DNA of 64,000 bases from Portulaca oleracea (Eukaryota > Streptophyta > Magnoliopsida > Caryophyllales > Portulacaceae), in assembly GCA_029582165.1 (NCBI GenBank), contig CM055887.1, positions 17,965,190-18,029,189 of the forward strand, written 5' to 3'. The position numbers and the translations under genes are program-made. Below, piece after piece: positions 10,743 through 22,720 of this stretch (position 1 is its first letter; each line of letters begins with the position of its first letter). The notes beneath the pieces are model-generated. The model ran no database searches, was not told the origin of the DNA, and saw nothing but the letters and a program-made list of their open reading frames with translations.

Positions 10743-11430
10743 TGATGACAAACAATTCAACAACTAGTATGAAATGATATAGATATACATATCTTAGCTC
10801 ATGATCATACTTACCATCAATGTTTTCTTCTCCCCCTTTGTCATCATTAAAAATGGTTAAATAAAAATATGACATGAGAAATAATACCATAGCTCCCCCT
10901 TAATTTATACTCGTTCCCAAAACAAAGAAAGGGTCAAGCTTGTAAATTCCCAAATTGATATTTTTCATCAAACTCAATCTATTCTAAATTCAATTTTGTA
11001 TGCAACACATTTAACTCATTTTCTTATAGATAATAACCATTTCTTATCATTTTGTAATACTCCTCCCCCTTTCAAAAGTAATTGTTGCATAAGAATCATT
11101 ACTAGTAAAAGAACATTTCAATTTACCCATCAAATAATCCTTAGTCACGGAATCATGATCTATATATCATTATGAAAAATCAATCAATGTATAAGATTTA
11201 ATAATTAAGACATCTTGCCTCCCAAAAAAAATTTCATGCAACACATAATCAAACAAGAGTTAATCAACTTTATACTTTACAATCACAAAAATTCCATTTC
11301 CCCCCTTATTAAATAAAAAATGTGAATTAAAAATAAAGGGGATGATTTTGTTAAAAATACTTACCGAAGTTTTACCTTAGGTAATCCAAGACTTACCACT
11401 TTTAAGGCATTTGATTGTGGAACTTTAAAA

Positions 11431-12189
11431 CTACCATGTAAACTTGAGTTTAGAAAAATCGTGTTCATTACTCTTAGGTCTCTGCAAAAGAAAATTTCTA
11501 GAACAAGATTTTGGTACCCATTTCTTTTCGGGTCCATAATGGTTAGGAGTATAAGATAATAATGAAGTAGATAATTTTTTGTTCTTAATCTTGACATGTT
11601 TTGATCTAGTACTACATTTGCAAAATTTTGAACCATATCTATTTGTTCTAAAATTTAAATTAATTGCATCAACACAAGATTGAGAAACATAAACCATTTG
11701 AGATTTTACCTCACTTTTCTCAATTAATAGAGTCGACAATGGTTGAATCTTTTCTTCAATATCTTGCTCAACTTGTTCTACTTTTTCAACCGACTCTTTA
11801 ACATTGTAGTCTTTGGATTCCTCGATCACAATAATCTCTTCCTGTTTGTTCACATCAAAATCTAAACATTCTTCATTAGTGCAATATAATAAATATAGAG
11901 TATCCCAAATATTCTTGGCATTTTCACAACTAATAACTTGTTCAAGAATATTATCAGAAATTCCACAAAGCAATATGTGCGTAGCTCTTGAGTTCAATGA
12001 GACATATTTCATATAATCATCCGTGCGCTCCTTTCTTGCTTTCTTAACATTTGATTCATGGATAACAATGCTCCAAACCTCATTATAGTGGGTTTGTATA
12101 AACGCTTTCATCCTGTCACTCCAAAAAGAATAGTTAGATCCATCAAAAGGAGAAGGAAAATCATCAAAATTATATCCATACCTAGCCAT
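11431..12189 (-). CDS. Copia-type gag-like protein, 252 aa
   Basis: Opens MARYGYNFDDFPSPFDGSNY then SFWSDRMKAFI, the usual start of Ty1/copia gag (DUF4219/UBN2 type). It continues with CGISDNILEQVISCENAKNI then WDTL, also typical of the family. A Glu/Lys-rich middle follows. The C-terminal part reads GPEKKWVPKS, which in full-length copia polyproteins sits near the gag-protease junction, but no CCHC knuckle is visible and no pol follows. The product would be a particle protein at most, so mobility would need pol from a relative. It is the only coding sequence between the LTRs and is open over its whole length, unlike the decayed copia at 36-43 kb. Start chosen at the first ATG after the PBS. 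Confidence 0.75.
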   Translation of the reverse strand: MARYGYNFDDFPSPFDGSNYSFWSDRMKAFIQTHYNEVWSIVIHESNVKKARKERTDDYMKYVSLNSRATHILLCGISDNILEQVISCENAKNIWDTLYLLYCTNEECLDFDVNKQEEIIVIEESKDYNVKESVEKVEQVEQDIEEKIQPLSTLLIEKSEVKSQMVYVSQSCVDAINLNFRTNRYGSKFCKCSTRSKHVKIKNKKLSTSLLSYTPNHYGPEKKWVPKSCSRNFLLQRPKSNEHDFSKLKFTW

Positions 12190-12232
12190 GAGATCGATCC
12201 TACAGAAGGTGAAGTCTTAAAAAGTAGGTTAG

Positions 12233-12246
12233 GCTCTGATACCAGT
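12233..12246 (-). other. Primer binding site, initiator tRNA-Met type
   Basis: Directly inside the 5' LTR the minus strand reads ACTGGTATCAGAGCC. TGGTATCAGAGC is the standard plant PBS complementary to the 3' end of initiator tRNA-Met. Confidence 0.9.
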
Positions 12247-13273
12247 TGAAAGTTTAATTAGGCTAGTTAAATAAAATGCGGAAAATAAATAGCGGAAAAT
12301 TAAAATATAGACAAAACCCGGTAGTTGTTTACGATGTTCCTCCGAACTCAATTTCGGAGTACGTCACCGCCTAAAGTTCTCCAACTCTAGGATTTAACCT
12401 CGAATTATTATTAGGATGGATTTCTACAACTGATCTTAGAGCCTTCTCTACTTTCAAGATATCACCACTTGATATCGCCTCTCAATCAAGTGTGGCGGAG
12501 TCGACCTCTCAACTCCTAAATCCTCTCCTTAACAATAATTATCTCAATCACTTAACTCAATAACAAATAGCTCAATACAACTTTAATCTCACACTCAATA
12601 ACAATAGGAATTAATAATGCTCAAGTGAGATGCTTTCTTGTGTCCTCTTGTCTCTTCTCTTGTTTTCTTGGATGATCAAATGCTCCTCGTATTTATAGTG
12701 CAACAAGGTCGAAGAGTCAATCAAGTGAATAAAGCAACTCTTGATTCTTGGCATGCATGATCCCTTGATCTTGATATGATTCTCACAAGATGTGGCATTT
12801 GAATTCTTTCACCTTATCAATAAGATATGGCACTCAAGAAGCAAGCAAGTGAATCATATCATATCATGTCATGTTACATTATATAAATTTCATAAGCAAT
12901 TAAGCTCAATATTTATATAATATTTACTTGTTGCCAAAATGATAAATATTTTGGTTCAATGCATTTGGACATTCATTAGTTTTGCACATCTCATTTCATC
13001 CAATATTCTCATGATATTAATCAAGTCACATTTCTCAAATTTATCCAATCAAATATTATGATATCACACAAAGTAACTCACTTAGATATTGTGGTGTGAC
13101 ATGATTTATATAACAAGGTCCATACAAATATTCTCAATTAATATATTGGACCAACATAAGTATTATATATGAGAAACATAATAATTCAATTAATTCAATT
13201 TCCACTCTCATATATAGAACTTATTTTACCGTTTGTTATCATCAAAATCATTATATACTTCATAGAGCTAACA
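12247..13273 (-). repeat. 5' LTR of the gag-only element
   Basis: Copy of 9701-10726 with about twelve substitutions and one 1-bp insertion (TACGTC versus TACTC). Confidence 0.92.
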
Positions 13274-13292
13274 ATATCCATCATGCAACAAT

Positions 13293-13812
13293 TGTAACAC
13301 CCTCGGGTTCATAATCACTAGATTAAGCTTGAACTATCCATAATCCAACAATTAGTGCATCGACATACAAAACTTGAAGATATTACAGCCGTCCACATCC
13401 ATGGACAAAGCTAAACCAACATGCCCAATACAAAACACCAAGTACAACTCAAAGCTCCAAAGAAATCTTAAACATTATACTTAACACAAAATATATATTT
13501 ACAACCCAAAGTAGCTTCATTACAATACTAGATAGTTCAATTCTTCACTTGGCATCAATACTGATTATAACCAAGAACTTTACCAAAAAAAAAAAGTATG
13601 AGATAACTCTTAGACACCAATTAACTTTGCTTCTTATTCCACCACTAGAGCCAACACCTAAAACAAAACATAAAATATTTCACAAATGAATCCAAACTCA
13701 ATATACATACCTTTGTAATGTAAATCATATTTTATCAATTCATTTTATTTCGTGCATTTCAATTCCTTTTGCAATTAGATAGAGAAGAGACATAATTTAA
13801 ACATGTTGCATG

Positions 13813-13865
<53 letters not shown>

Positions 13866-14960
13866 CTGAGTGGTACCCATTTACGATCATTAGACTAAGC
13901 CTTCATATGCGCATTCCTAAACCGATTAGGAGGTCCAGACGGAGTTAACTGGTTAACACTTGCCAGGTATATGGTATTGATGCATTTATTATGCATAGAT
14001 GGGACGGGTCCACATTTAGGTGACAAAAGATGGTGAACTACATATTGTTCATGTTAGTACGTATAATAACACTTGCTGATTTTGTTGATATGAATACATG
14101 ACATTGAAAGATACATGCAATATGCGTGCCTGAACTGGAGCACTTTGTCAATTAACTGAGACTTGATAAATAACAATGTCTTTGAACGATGATGACTCAA
14201 ACGACAAGCAACAACGACCTCAAGGCGGCGCACATGAATACAATAGCAAGAAAGTAAGTTTGGGTGCTTTGAGGACAAAAAGAACGTTTAAGCTAGTTTT
14301 TGAAGAGCTTAAAAGTAGTTGAAAAGCTTAAAGCTTGGGTAGTATATTTGTGAAATTGCTCTAAAAAAAAGTATATTTGTGAAATTCAAAGCTTTTTACA
14401 AAGTGACCAAAGAAACGCAACTAGGCACATTTCGGAGAGGTCAGAGTTAGCACTAAAACCTTTTAGTTGAAAATTGAGGTTAAAAACGAGAGTCGGAACT
14501 CTCAAACTTTATAAATATAGGGTTTAAAGTCTTCAAAATACATTTTAGAACGAAAATTCATAATTGAAGACATTGATCTCTAATGATGGTGAGTAAGCAG
14601 CCTATGGAAAGAGAAAAATATACTCTACAATTCATATGTTGATCATCAATCCAAAATAACACAAGAAAGGCCTCAAAAGGTTCTCTGCGATAACTGCAAC
14701 AATTTGTCATTTTTGGGAAAAATGTGTTCACTAGATTATTTTCCCAAGCCCATAACTTTTCACTATGATGTCCAAATGATGCAAGTAGACTCAATTTGAA
14801 AAGTTTCTACAACTCTTATGTTGAACATAAACCTAAAAAATTATTGGAACATACCCAAAATATCTCTAGAACAAGACATGCTAACTTGATTTTTCTGCAC
14901 AACACTCTTTGGCCGGCTGTTTTTAATTAAACGATTTCTCATTGCCTCGTTCCTCAATTG
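13293..14960 (-). mobile_element. LTR-like block of a Ty3/gypsy element (probable solo LTR or fragment)
   Basis: The left edge TGTAACACCC on plus is the inverse of the GGGTGTTACA end of many plant gypsy LTRs. The interior has no genes, an (ATT)n tract at about 13812-13865, and two diverged copies of a stretch with ATTTTGG and TGTTCAACATAAGAGTTGTA on the minus strand (about 14600-14670 and 14790-14860). The right edge is not defined. Confidence 0.45.
13812..13865. repeat. (ATT)n microsatellite
   Basis: About seventeen ATT units in a row inside the LTR-like block. Confidence 0.9.
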
Positions 14961-15029
14961 ACCTATAAGACACCATTTTGATATTAAGATTGGTTAGGGG
15001 ACGTTCCGATGTGGACAAATAATTATTGT

Positions 15030-15122
15030 TAAGTTGGAAATTTATTTTACTGGAAAATCATTTTATAAGGAAAACCATTTTCTTGGAAAGTGATTTTCAC
15101 TTGCAACAAACATACCTTACAA
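15030..15122. mobile_element. MITE terminus related to the one in the reductase intron
   Basis: Carries GGAAAACCATTTTCTTGG then AAAGTGATTTTCACTTGC and then CAAACATACCTTA, matching the outer part of the MITE at 47485-47868. Only one end is apparent. Confidence 0.5.
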
Positions 15123-15295
15123 TGACAAAAATGACCTCAATTTTTTGTTAAGTTGTTAGTTTCAAAGTCAATTATTAAGGGTAAAGATAGTAAAATTATT
15201 ATCAGAAATGTAAAAGTGACAAATAATTACGGAGAAAAAATTAGTTAAGCGGACAAGTAATTAGGAATAGAGGGGACATGTATGTATGTATGCAA

Positions 15296-15966
15296 TAGGG
15301 ATGACAACGGGTCCTAGACCTGACTCGGACCTAGTCGGACCTGACCTATTTAGGTGGGTTTAGGTCCAAAAAATTTGGATCTATTGGGTTTGGGTCAGAT
15401 CTGGGTCCTTCAAAAAATTGGCGAGTTTGGGTCTTGGTTTGGGCACGGACCCGACCCGTGGACCCGTCAAATTAACTAATACATTTTTGCTAAGATTGAC
15501 ATTTACAATATTAATATTGTTGATGATCTCTGTTCTTCTCCTTAAATAGTGAACATATTGATTTATCAAGTCATTTATTTGAGCTGTGAAACGTTCAACA
15601 ACATTAATATGGATGAAATGTTGTTTCCATAAATTTTTATCAAGTCGTTTGCAATGTTTTTAGTTTGATGAAAACAAGTGTATTTAAATAGAACAATTAT
15701 TATTATACAAGTGTACAAGTATAAAATTAACCCGAAAATTTAATAAACCTAGTAAAAAAAAAAGATTGTTGGACCTATTAAGGACCCGCTATAGCTCCGT
15801 GGACCTACTGGATCCATTAAGGACCTGCTATGGTCCCGTGGACCCAGTGGGTCCGGGTCTTATTCTGGGATTTTGGGATCCACCGGGTCCCGGGTCAGGT
15901 CCGCGTCCAAAAAATTTGACTGGTCTGGGTCCGGGTCTAGCAGGACTCGACCTATTACCATCCCTA
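15296..15966. mobile_element. hAT-like MITE, 671 bp, with 8-bp target duplication
   Basis: Ends TAGGGATGACAACGGGTC and (inverse) TAGGGATGGTAATAGGTC. Flanked by GTATGCAA (15288-15295) and GTATGCAT (15967-15974), an 8-bp duplication with one mismatch, which suits hAT. The interior is rich in GGGTCC/GGACCC words and has no real gene; the open frames across it are by-products of these words. Confidence 0.75.
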
Positions 15967-16049
15967 GTATGCATGCATATTTGTAAGTATATGTGTGTGT
16001 GCCTGTGTAAGTACATACATGTACACATACACAAACACACACTCACACA

Positions 16050-18232
16050 TACACATATGTCCATATTTTTTTTTTGATAATTGGGCCACTTAGCCAAAAT
16101 TAATTCAACCACAAGTTAAGTGTCAAAGAGCCCTACAATTAGCCACCCTTCATGGGCTAGGCCGAAACTCCCTTTAGCCCAAAAGAAGGCTAAAAAATAC
16201 AATCAAACCCACTACCAAAGAGAGGGGGGATCCAATTATACAAAAGACAACCCACCTCTCTAAATTCATCTAACAAGTAGTAGCATGCCAGCATGTGAGA
16301 TTATCAAAAGGATCACCAAAGTCACCATCTACTGCTTCATTTTCCAGTTGTATCCCACTACTTGAGAATCACTTTAGAGTATTCCTTTTCTGTGTCTCCC
16401 TTTCAACGCTTCCCCATTCATCCTTCCTCCCCATTCCATCTCCCACAGTCATCAGGTTCCTCCATCACCATTATCACATACTTACTGGAACAAAAATGGT
16501 ATGTTGTGAAAATGTGCAGCCAAGCAATCAACAGGGTAATCAATCTTCTCCTTCCACATGGTTGTCCACAAGCAGATTCTCCATCTGATCAATTGCCCAA
16601 GGAGCTCAATATTCTTCTCCTGCTCTTGGAAGATTATAGCATTCCTTTGATTCCATGTGGACCAAACAATGGCAAACCAAGTTGTCTTCCACATTTTCTC
16701 TCTGGTCTTGTTATTAAACTTTACTTCCATCCTCTTTCAAAGAATGTCCTCACAGTCCCAGTACTTGCCACAATATATCCTAGGTCTTGCATAACTGAGC
16801 TCCAAACAGGCCAGATAATGGGACAGAGTAAAAATAAGTGGTTGGTGTCTTCTTCCGCCCTCTCACAGAAAGGACATACATTCATCTCTTCTTCCACAAT
16901 CCCTGTATACAGTAACATACTCCTTGTACTGAGCTTCTCCATCAAGGTGATCCACACCATAATTTCAATCTTTGGGGGGGCCAACCCCATCCATACTGAA
17001 CAGACAACAGAGTCCACTTGAACATTTGCAAGAGCAACCTTTTCAACTTCACATACACACGACTTAACAGTATAAGTTGTTGTTTCGAGCCAGGTAATGC
17101 TATCTTTGACATCTTTTCTAGGTTGATTTCGCTGTAATTCCGCCTTCAACAGATCTTCTTGCTGTAATTCCTCCAATGTCAGAGCTCTCTCCCATGCTAA
17201 AAGCCATCTCCAATTTTCTCCTTCAAACCATCCTAACTCCATGATACTGCATCATTTTTGGGTTGAAACTTCATACAACACTGTGAACAAATCCTTTATA
17301 GAGCAGTGATCAAGCCATTTATCTTCTCAAAAGTGAATTCCACTGCCATCTCCCAACTGAAACTATAGACTATTCTTTAGCATCTGCTGCATGCTTGGGT
17401 TTGCAATGACACTCTTCTTTATATCGTTCCAAGGACTAGCCATCCAAGGCTTGCATTTGGATGGTAGTAGAGCAAAGTCTTCGCAGTGTATTGCTTGAAC
17501 TACTCTTTTCCAAAGTCTCCCTTCCTCTGATGCATACCGCCACCACCATTTAAATAGTAGCGATGCATTCTTTAACAACTGATCCCCAACTCCCAGCCCA
17601 CCTCTGTCTCTTGGTCGCTGAATCACCTCCCATCTAACAAGTGCACTGCCTTTTGAATCACCTCCTCCAGCCCAGAAGAACCTCTTTTGAATTTTTTTAT
17701 GGCTTCGGCTACCGACTTGGGCATTCTGTAAAGGGACAAATGATACAACGGCAAACTATTCAAAACAGCTTTTATTACTACCAACGTTCCCGCTCTTGAT
17801 AAACAGTTAGCCTTCCAGCTAGCTAGTTTATTCTGTATCTTCTGCACGATCGGCGCCCAAGCACTTTTCCTCTTCATGTTTGCACCCAAAGAAACCCCAA
17901 GTATGTAATTGGTAATTCAATGATGGCACATTCCAGCTTCATGGCCATTCTTCTCTTCCAATCCTCATCCATCCCGAACACAACCAGTCTGGACTTGCTG
18001 TAGTTTATGACAAATCCGGCAAACTTTTCAAAACTATGCAGGATTGCCTTTATGTTGATCAAGTCTTCCTCTTCAGCTCTGCAAAAAATTAGAGTATCAT
18101 CCGCAAATTGTAGATGGGATACTCTAATTTTTCTTGCGCCCACTTCTAATCCTCTGAAATCCCCATTATCCTGGCCATCCTGTAGCAGCCTGTTGAGAAC
18201 TTCCGTCATCAAAACTACACATATGTCCATAT
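16050..18232 (-). mobile_element. 5'-truncated L1-type LINE with 17-bp TSD
   Basis: TACACATATGTCCATAT occurs at 16050-16066 and 18216-18232. Next to the left copy is T10, which is the poly(A) tail on the minus strand. The 2.1-kb body (16067-18215) codes, on minus, for the second half of a LINE ORF2. Perfect duplication and tail show a target-primed insertion into a CA-rich microsatellite region. Confidence 0.9.
16482..18215 (-). pseudogene. LINE ORF2 3' half: RT, zf-RVT domain
   Basis: Reading on minus in several frames: the RT box SHLQFADDTLIFC (F-A-D-D catalytic motif, about 18120), then FVINYSKSRLVVFGM and ITYLGF. Next come SWKANCLSRAGTLVVIKAVL and the W-rich RDRGGLGVGDQLLKNASLLF region. 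A C-terminal zinc-binding-reverse-transcriptase-type domain follows, with CPFCERAEEDTNHLFLLCP and FAIVWSTWNQRNAIIFQ. The N-terminal endonuclease and the first RT motifs are missing through 5' truncation. At least four frame changes make it non-functional. The insertion itself is dead on arrival, as usual for truncated LINEs. Confidence 0.85.
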
Positions 18233-18259
18233 AAACACACACACTCAGACACTTGTACG

Positions 18260-18263
<4 letters not shown>

Positions 18264-18327
<64 letters not shown>
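18264..18327. repeat. (TA)n microsatellite
   Basis: About 32 uninterrupted TA units, followed by a short TG run. Confidence 0.95.
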
Positions 18328-18329
<2 letters not shown>

Positions 18330-18495
18330 GTGTGTGTGTATGAACAAATAATTAGAATATTTTGAGTTTCTTCTCTGTAAAACTCGTCTTTCAATCCTCT
18401 TCTACTCTTTGCTCCCTTCATTGCTTAAAAAAATATTTTGAGTTTCTTCTCTGTAACTATTATTCGGAAGGATAAGGTAAAGGAGTGTCTATCCT

Positions 18496-18638
<143 letters not shown>

Positions 18639-18699
18639 TTGTTTGGTTTGGTGGATAATAACTACTTTTAGGAAAAATAAAGTATAGAAATATAAAGAT

Positions 18700-19345
18700 A
18701 TGATAGTAAAAATACATGAGAAAGGTACAAAAGCATCAAGTTTTGTTGCCTTCAGCCCCCGTCCCCGTCCCAGCCCAGAAGAAGAAGAATAAGAAGAAGA
18801 AGAAGACGAAGAAGCCAAGAAGAAGAAAACATCAAAAACTCAAAATCCATACAACTGAATTGAAGGATTTGAAACACATCAAAATACAATAAGCACAAAC
18901 ACTACTGTAATAACTGAATACCAAAATCCTCTTTGCATATAATGAGAATGAAAAGTTGCTAACATTTACATGATTCACAACTCCAATATGTCAGTGCATT
19001 ACATGAAGGAAAAAACTCCATCATCATCATCTTCTTCTTCTTCTTCTGTTATAATTCTCTCAGAATGAATGAAGTTTCTGAGAATGAAGCTTAATGAGGA
19101 ATTATGTTCTACTTCTTCTTTTGGCACCCATCACAAACCCATCTTCATCTTAGAAAAAAATGAACCGGTTTTTACATTTGAACCAAAAATAAAGCCAACA
19201 CATGACATGCCACCTATGCACCTATGTCATCTAACAAGGCCCTATAATTTAATCAAAACAAGGACTCTATTGTCCTGGCAATACCAAAGAGTCAATATTG
19301 CATATGGGCCGTCTTTCTTGGTCAATAACCCTAAAATATTTTGGC
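18700..19345. mobile_element. Non-coding repeat ending in a Pack-MULE-like terminus
   Basis: Contains GAA/CTT-rich runs (18780-18835, 19020-19050). Its right end reads GGGCCGTCTTTCTTGG then TCAATAACCCTAAAA, close to the right end of the element at 4366-5617. The left end was not found. No gene supported. Confidence 0.35.
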
Positions 19346-20170
19346 TTGTTTAAGTTAGTTGGGTCATTGTTAGGTTAGAGTATTGGGCCAATTTAGTGTG
19401 TTGGTGTCTTAGGTCAGTTTAGGTTTAGGTTTTTAGTTGGGTCAATAGTCTCATTCGGATTTTAGGTTAGTCTATAATGTCAGCTTAATATAAATTCAAG
19501 GTTAGATGAGTCTTAGGTTTTATTTAGTTTGTTAATTAAAAATGATTAGTGAGTAGTGAATTTAGGTTAGGGGGTGATTAGGCTCTTAATAGGGATTTAA
19601 TTTGATTTGATTGGAAGGGAATGATTAGCTTAGTTTTGGATTTTCCACCATTATTCTCTATCTTTGTGGAAGTTTTAGTTGATTGTGAGGTTGCTAGACC
19701 TATTTTTTTAACACAACGATTTGGGGTTTTAGCGGGATAATTAGATTGTCTTTCATGAAAGTGATGATTGATTTAATTAGGGTTTGTTACACTTTGTACT
19801 CTTAAGTTTTATCCTTCATGAGAGTGAGGGTAAGATTTAGGAAGTTAATCTAATGTTATCCTTGAGAGAGGGTGCTTAGAGTGATTTAATTTTAGTAGCG
19901 ACCCATTCCTTGCTTAGTTTAGCTATCTCCTTTCGATTTTCCTTCGATTGGATTTCCATTAGGTTGCTAAAATCAACCCCCGGTCCTATTTCTTTCTTTT
20001 ATTTGTAGTTCTTGTTGTGTCTTTTTATTAGTTTCAAAACTCACAAAAACATGAATTTCCTTCAACCTAGATGGTGAGAGCTCGATAGCTTTTAGGTTTT
20101 TGTAGCCACAAATCCCTGTGGATACGACAATACACCCGGCTGTACTGCAGCTTGAACAAAAAACCAGTTC
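19346..20170 (+). other. LTR-like or leader remnant, non-coding
   Basis: No open frame. A+T-rich with TTTAGGTTAG words, ending AAATCCCTGTGGATACGACA, a phrase often seen near the 3' end of plant gypsy LTRs. It precedes the gypsy coding fragment, so it may be part of the same old insertion. Confidence 0.35.
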
Positions 20171-20355
20171 CCCTTCCTGTGCTAGTCCTTGCCTCTCAAG
20201 ATAAGCCTAAGCCTGAGCATGTATTAGAAGTTCCCGATGGAGATGAAGAATGGATCATAGCCACTTGAAGGATGGGTAGGGGGCAAAGTGATTTCCAAAC
20301 AACATCGCCTCGTTAAAGTAAGCAAAAAAGGAGAAGGAACAATCCTCAACCTTCT

Positions 20356-20907
20356 ATGGAGAGGAAGAGGCTTGAAGTCATCAAGAAACATGGAGTGGGT
20401 TCAACTGAGTTGCCTGAGCGAGGCTCGCATGTTCCTTTCACGCTGGAGGAATACTATCCGAAGTACTTCTTTGAAGAAGTTGACCATGTTGCAGTTGTGA
20501 ATTTGGTCTCCTGCTTCGAGATCGAAGAAGATGATAATGAAGGAATGGAGTATAAACCTAAGTCAAAGCTCTCCGTGTTCGATAGGTTGGGACGATCAGC
20601 TTCCTGCAAACAAGCATCTATCTTTGAGTGGATAGGGTGTCGAGGAGAGCGCAAAGCCTTGGTCTTAAGCAGGATCGAGAATGGTTCGAGATCAAAGTCT
20701 TCTGTATTGTCAAGGATCAAGCAAGTTGAAGAGGTTTCAATCTCACAACCCCACCAGGAACAGAGCTCCACATTCAGCCGCCTTGGAGTCATCAACGAAG
20801 TTCAAAGCACCATCCCATCTCGCTTGAAGCGGTGTTCAACATTGGAAGTAAAGACAAAAGGATCTCTTAGAGTGAAGAGACGCACTGTGATCTTCAATGA
20901 TCATTAA
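20356..20907 (+). pseudogene. Ty3/gypsy polyprotein fragment, 183 codons
   Basis: Reads FTLEEYYPKYFFEEVDH, then repeated S-x-F-[DS]-R-L-G words (SVFDRLG, STFSRLG), then IPSRLKR and LRVKRRTVIFNDH before the stop. This series is familiar from the spacer and C-terminal part of plant Ty3/gypsy gag-pol proteins. The frame is open but starts and stops abruptly, with no protease, RT or integrase next to it, so it is a leftover. The exact lineage rests on the repeat-rich 3' region downstream. No signal peptide or membrane segment. Confidence 0.6.
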
Positions 20908-21282
20908 AGCAAAAACAACGCCAATGAAGAGCTTGAACGAGAGGAGACACTTTCTTTTTTCCAAGTCAAAATCTAGGAAAGTGAAGATGTAGCTCCCGAA
21001 CAAGAGCCTAAACTGTTTGCCAAAAAAAAAAAAAATTCATTTTCACCATAGTTCCTTTAAGTTTTAGCATTATAATACTCCTGGCCCGCAAGAGTATAAA
21101 GTGTTTACGGCTAAACCAATAAATAAAATCTTCATTTCATCTTTTTCTTTTAAAAAAAGTTTGAACTACGTTTGGCTTGATCCTGACGGGTATTTCATCT
21201 CTTAAGGTGCGTACGTAGACAATTTGGGTTTAGACTCAAATACAGCCATAACATAACAAAAAAAGGGGGGTCATGAATCGAC

Positions 21283-22130
21283 ATAATTTGAGACTTTCAA
21301 GTCATCAAATTTCAAGACTTTCAAGTCACCAGATTGACTGTCTTCCAATTCAACAAAAATTAAAGACTTTCAAATCAACAAACTTCAAGGCTCTTAAGTC
21401 ACCAAGTCTCTTTACATCTAAATTAACAACAAGACAAAGATTTTCAAGTGAGTCAAATTCTCGCATCAACAAGTCTTCTGACTTCCAAGTCGACAAAATG
21501 AAAGACTCACAAGTCAACCAAATTCAAATCAACAAAATACAAGGACTCACAAGTCAAGGAAAAAATCACGACTCTCAGTTTAGTAAAGATTCGAGATTCC
21601 AATGTAAACGATGCATATGACTCTCACGCCGGCAAATGCAAAGACTTTCAAGTCAACAAACTTCAAGAGTCTCAAGTCATCCAACCCACCGACTTCCAAG
21701 CAAAGACAACAAAAATTGGAGGCTTCCAAGTCAGCTAAATTCAGGACTACCAAGTCATTAAAATCAAATTCTAAGGTGAAAAGAATTAGTTACTCCGAGG
21801 TCATCAAAGACAAGACTACCAAGTCACTCCCCGCAGAAGATTTATGAGTTCACGACTTCCAAGTCATCAAAAGGAATGACTCATACATCAACAAAAGTTA
21901 ACGACTCACTTGTCAACAGGATCCATGACTCCCAAGGTGAGATAGGTGAAGACTCACAACTTAGTTAGAAAGACTCCTAAGTGAGTAAATTCAATTGCTC
22001 ACTCGTGCAAGACTTTAGAGTCGACAAGGTTAAAGATTTCTACGTCAACGGAATGAGGACTCTCAAGTCAAAAGTGCAAGAAATGGACCGACTTCCAAGT
22101 CATTAAGATTGTAGTCTTTCAAGCCGCACT
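21283..22130 (+). repeat. Degenerate CAAGTCA-type repeat array in the gypsy 3' region
   Basis: The word CAAGTCA or a close variant, usually followed by ACAAA or ATCAAA and preceded by GACTTT/GACTCA/GACTTC, recurs roughly every 20-30 bp over about 850 bp. Spacing is irregular and units have drifted. Some frames are open only because the repeat lacks stops. Confidence 0.7.
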
Positions 22131-22540
22131 CTGGCTTGCCAAGATCTTCATGTCAGCAGTTTGCTTCAAGTCAGCACCATCAATGAAATACTCAGGCTGG
22201 TTGACAAATTCCTTCAAGCATGCAATATGGGGACATCCTAGTTGTGTCGGCTAAATTATGCTCAAGACGACGTCATCATCCTTCAAATCTGCGAGGCACT
22301 CCTTTGGCTAAGTGGTAGACTCTTTCAAGCTGGCGACATCGACATATCACTCAGGTCAATATTGGGGGCAAGCAAGCTGGCAATGTCCTTTCTGTCAATC
22401 GATGACGCTTGTAGCCGAGAACATATCAGGTGGCTTATCGTGGATCTTCAGAAGAAAGTCCGACTGACTTGGCTTGACAGAGAATTCAAGTTCGCTCTTC
22501 ACAGCACGTAGACGCTAGAAAATCCAGGAGGAATAATCCA
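22131..22540. other. Non-coding link between the two repeat arrays
   Basis: An 89-codon open frame at 22242-22511 has no recognisable family and lies in the repeat-rich gypsy tail. I see no supported gene. Confidence 0.4.
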
Positions 22541-22720
22541 CGAGAGCTGAAGTGGAGCGATGACTCTATCGTCCCAGATTGTACTGACGTTTCTGAGAGA
22601 GGTGTCTATGACAACTCTACGTCAGTACACTGAGGAGTGTTCCACTTGCGGTGAGGCCATGACTTAGTCGACCCAAACAGTTCTAAAGCGAGTAAGTCTG
22701 TGACTACTCTACGTCAGTAC

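Larger units (their letters stand above)
9701..13273 (-). mobile_element. Non-autonomous copia-like LTR element with gag only
   Basis: Two LTRs of about 1026 bp flank a 1.5-kb interior. The element starts TGAAAG, ends GCTAACA, and is bracketed by a perfect 5-bp duplication ATATC (9696-9700 and 13274-13278). The PBS and PPT place the coding strand on minus. The interior codes only for a gag-like protein; protease, integrase, RT and RNase H are absent. The LTRs differ at about a dozen positions in 1 kb, so the insertion is fairly recent. Confidence 0.9.

Noticed and set aside
13288..14703. ACAAT on both sides, suggesting a solo LTR ending at 14698
   Set aside because: The sequence beyond 14703 looks like continuing LTR (a second copy of the same motif follows), so the 5-bp match is probably chance.
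15766..16112. Open frames on both strands rich in Gly/Pro
   Set aside because: They are translations of the GGGTCC words of the hAT-like MITE and the adjoining CA repeat.
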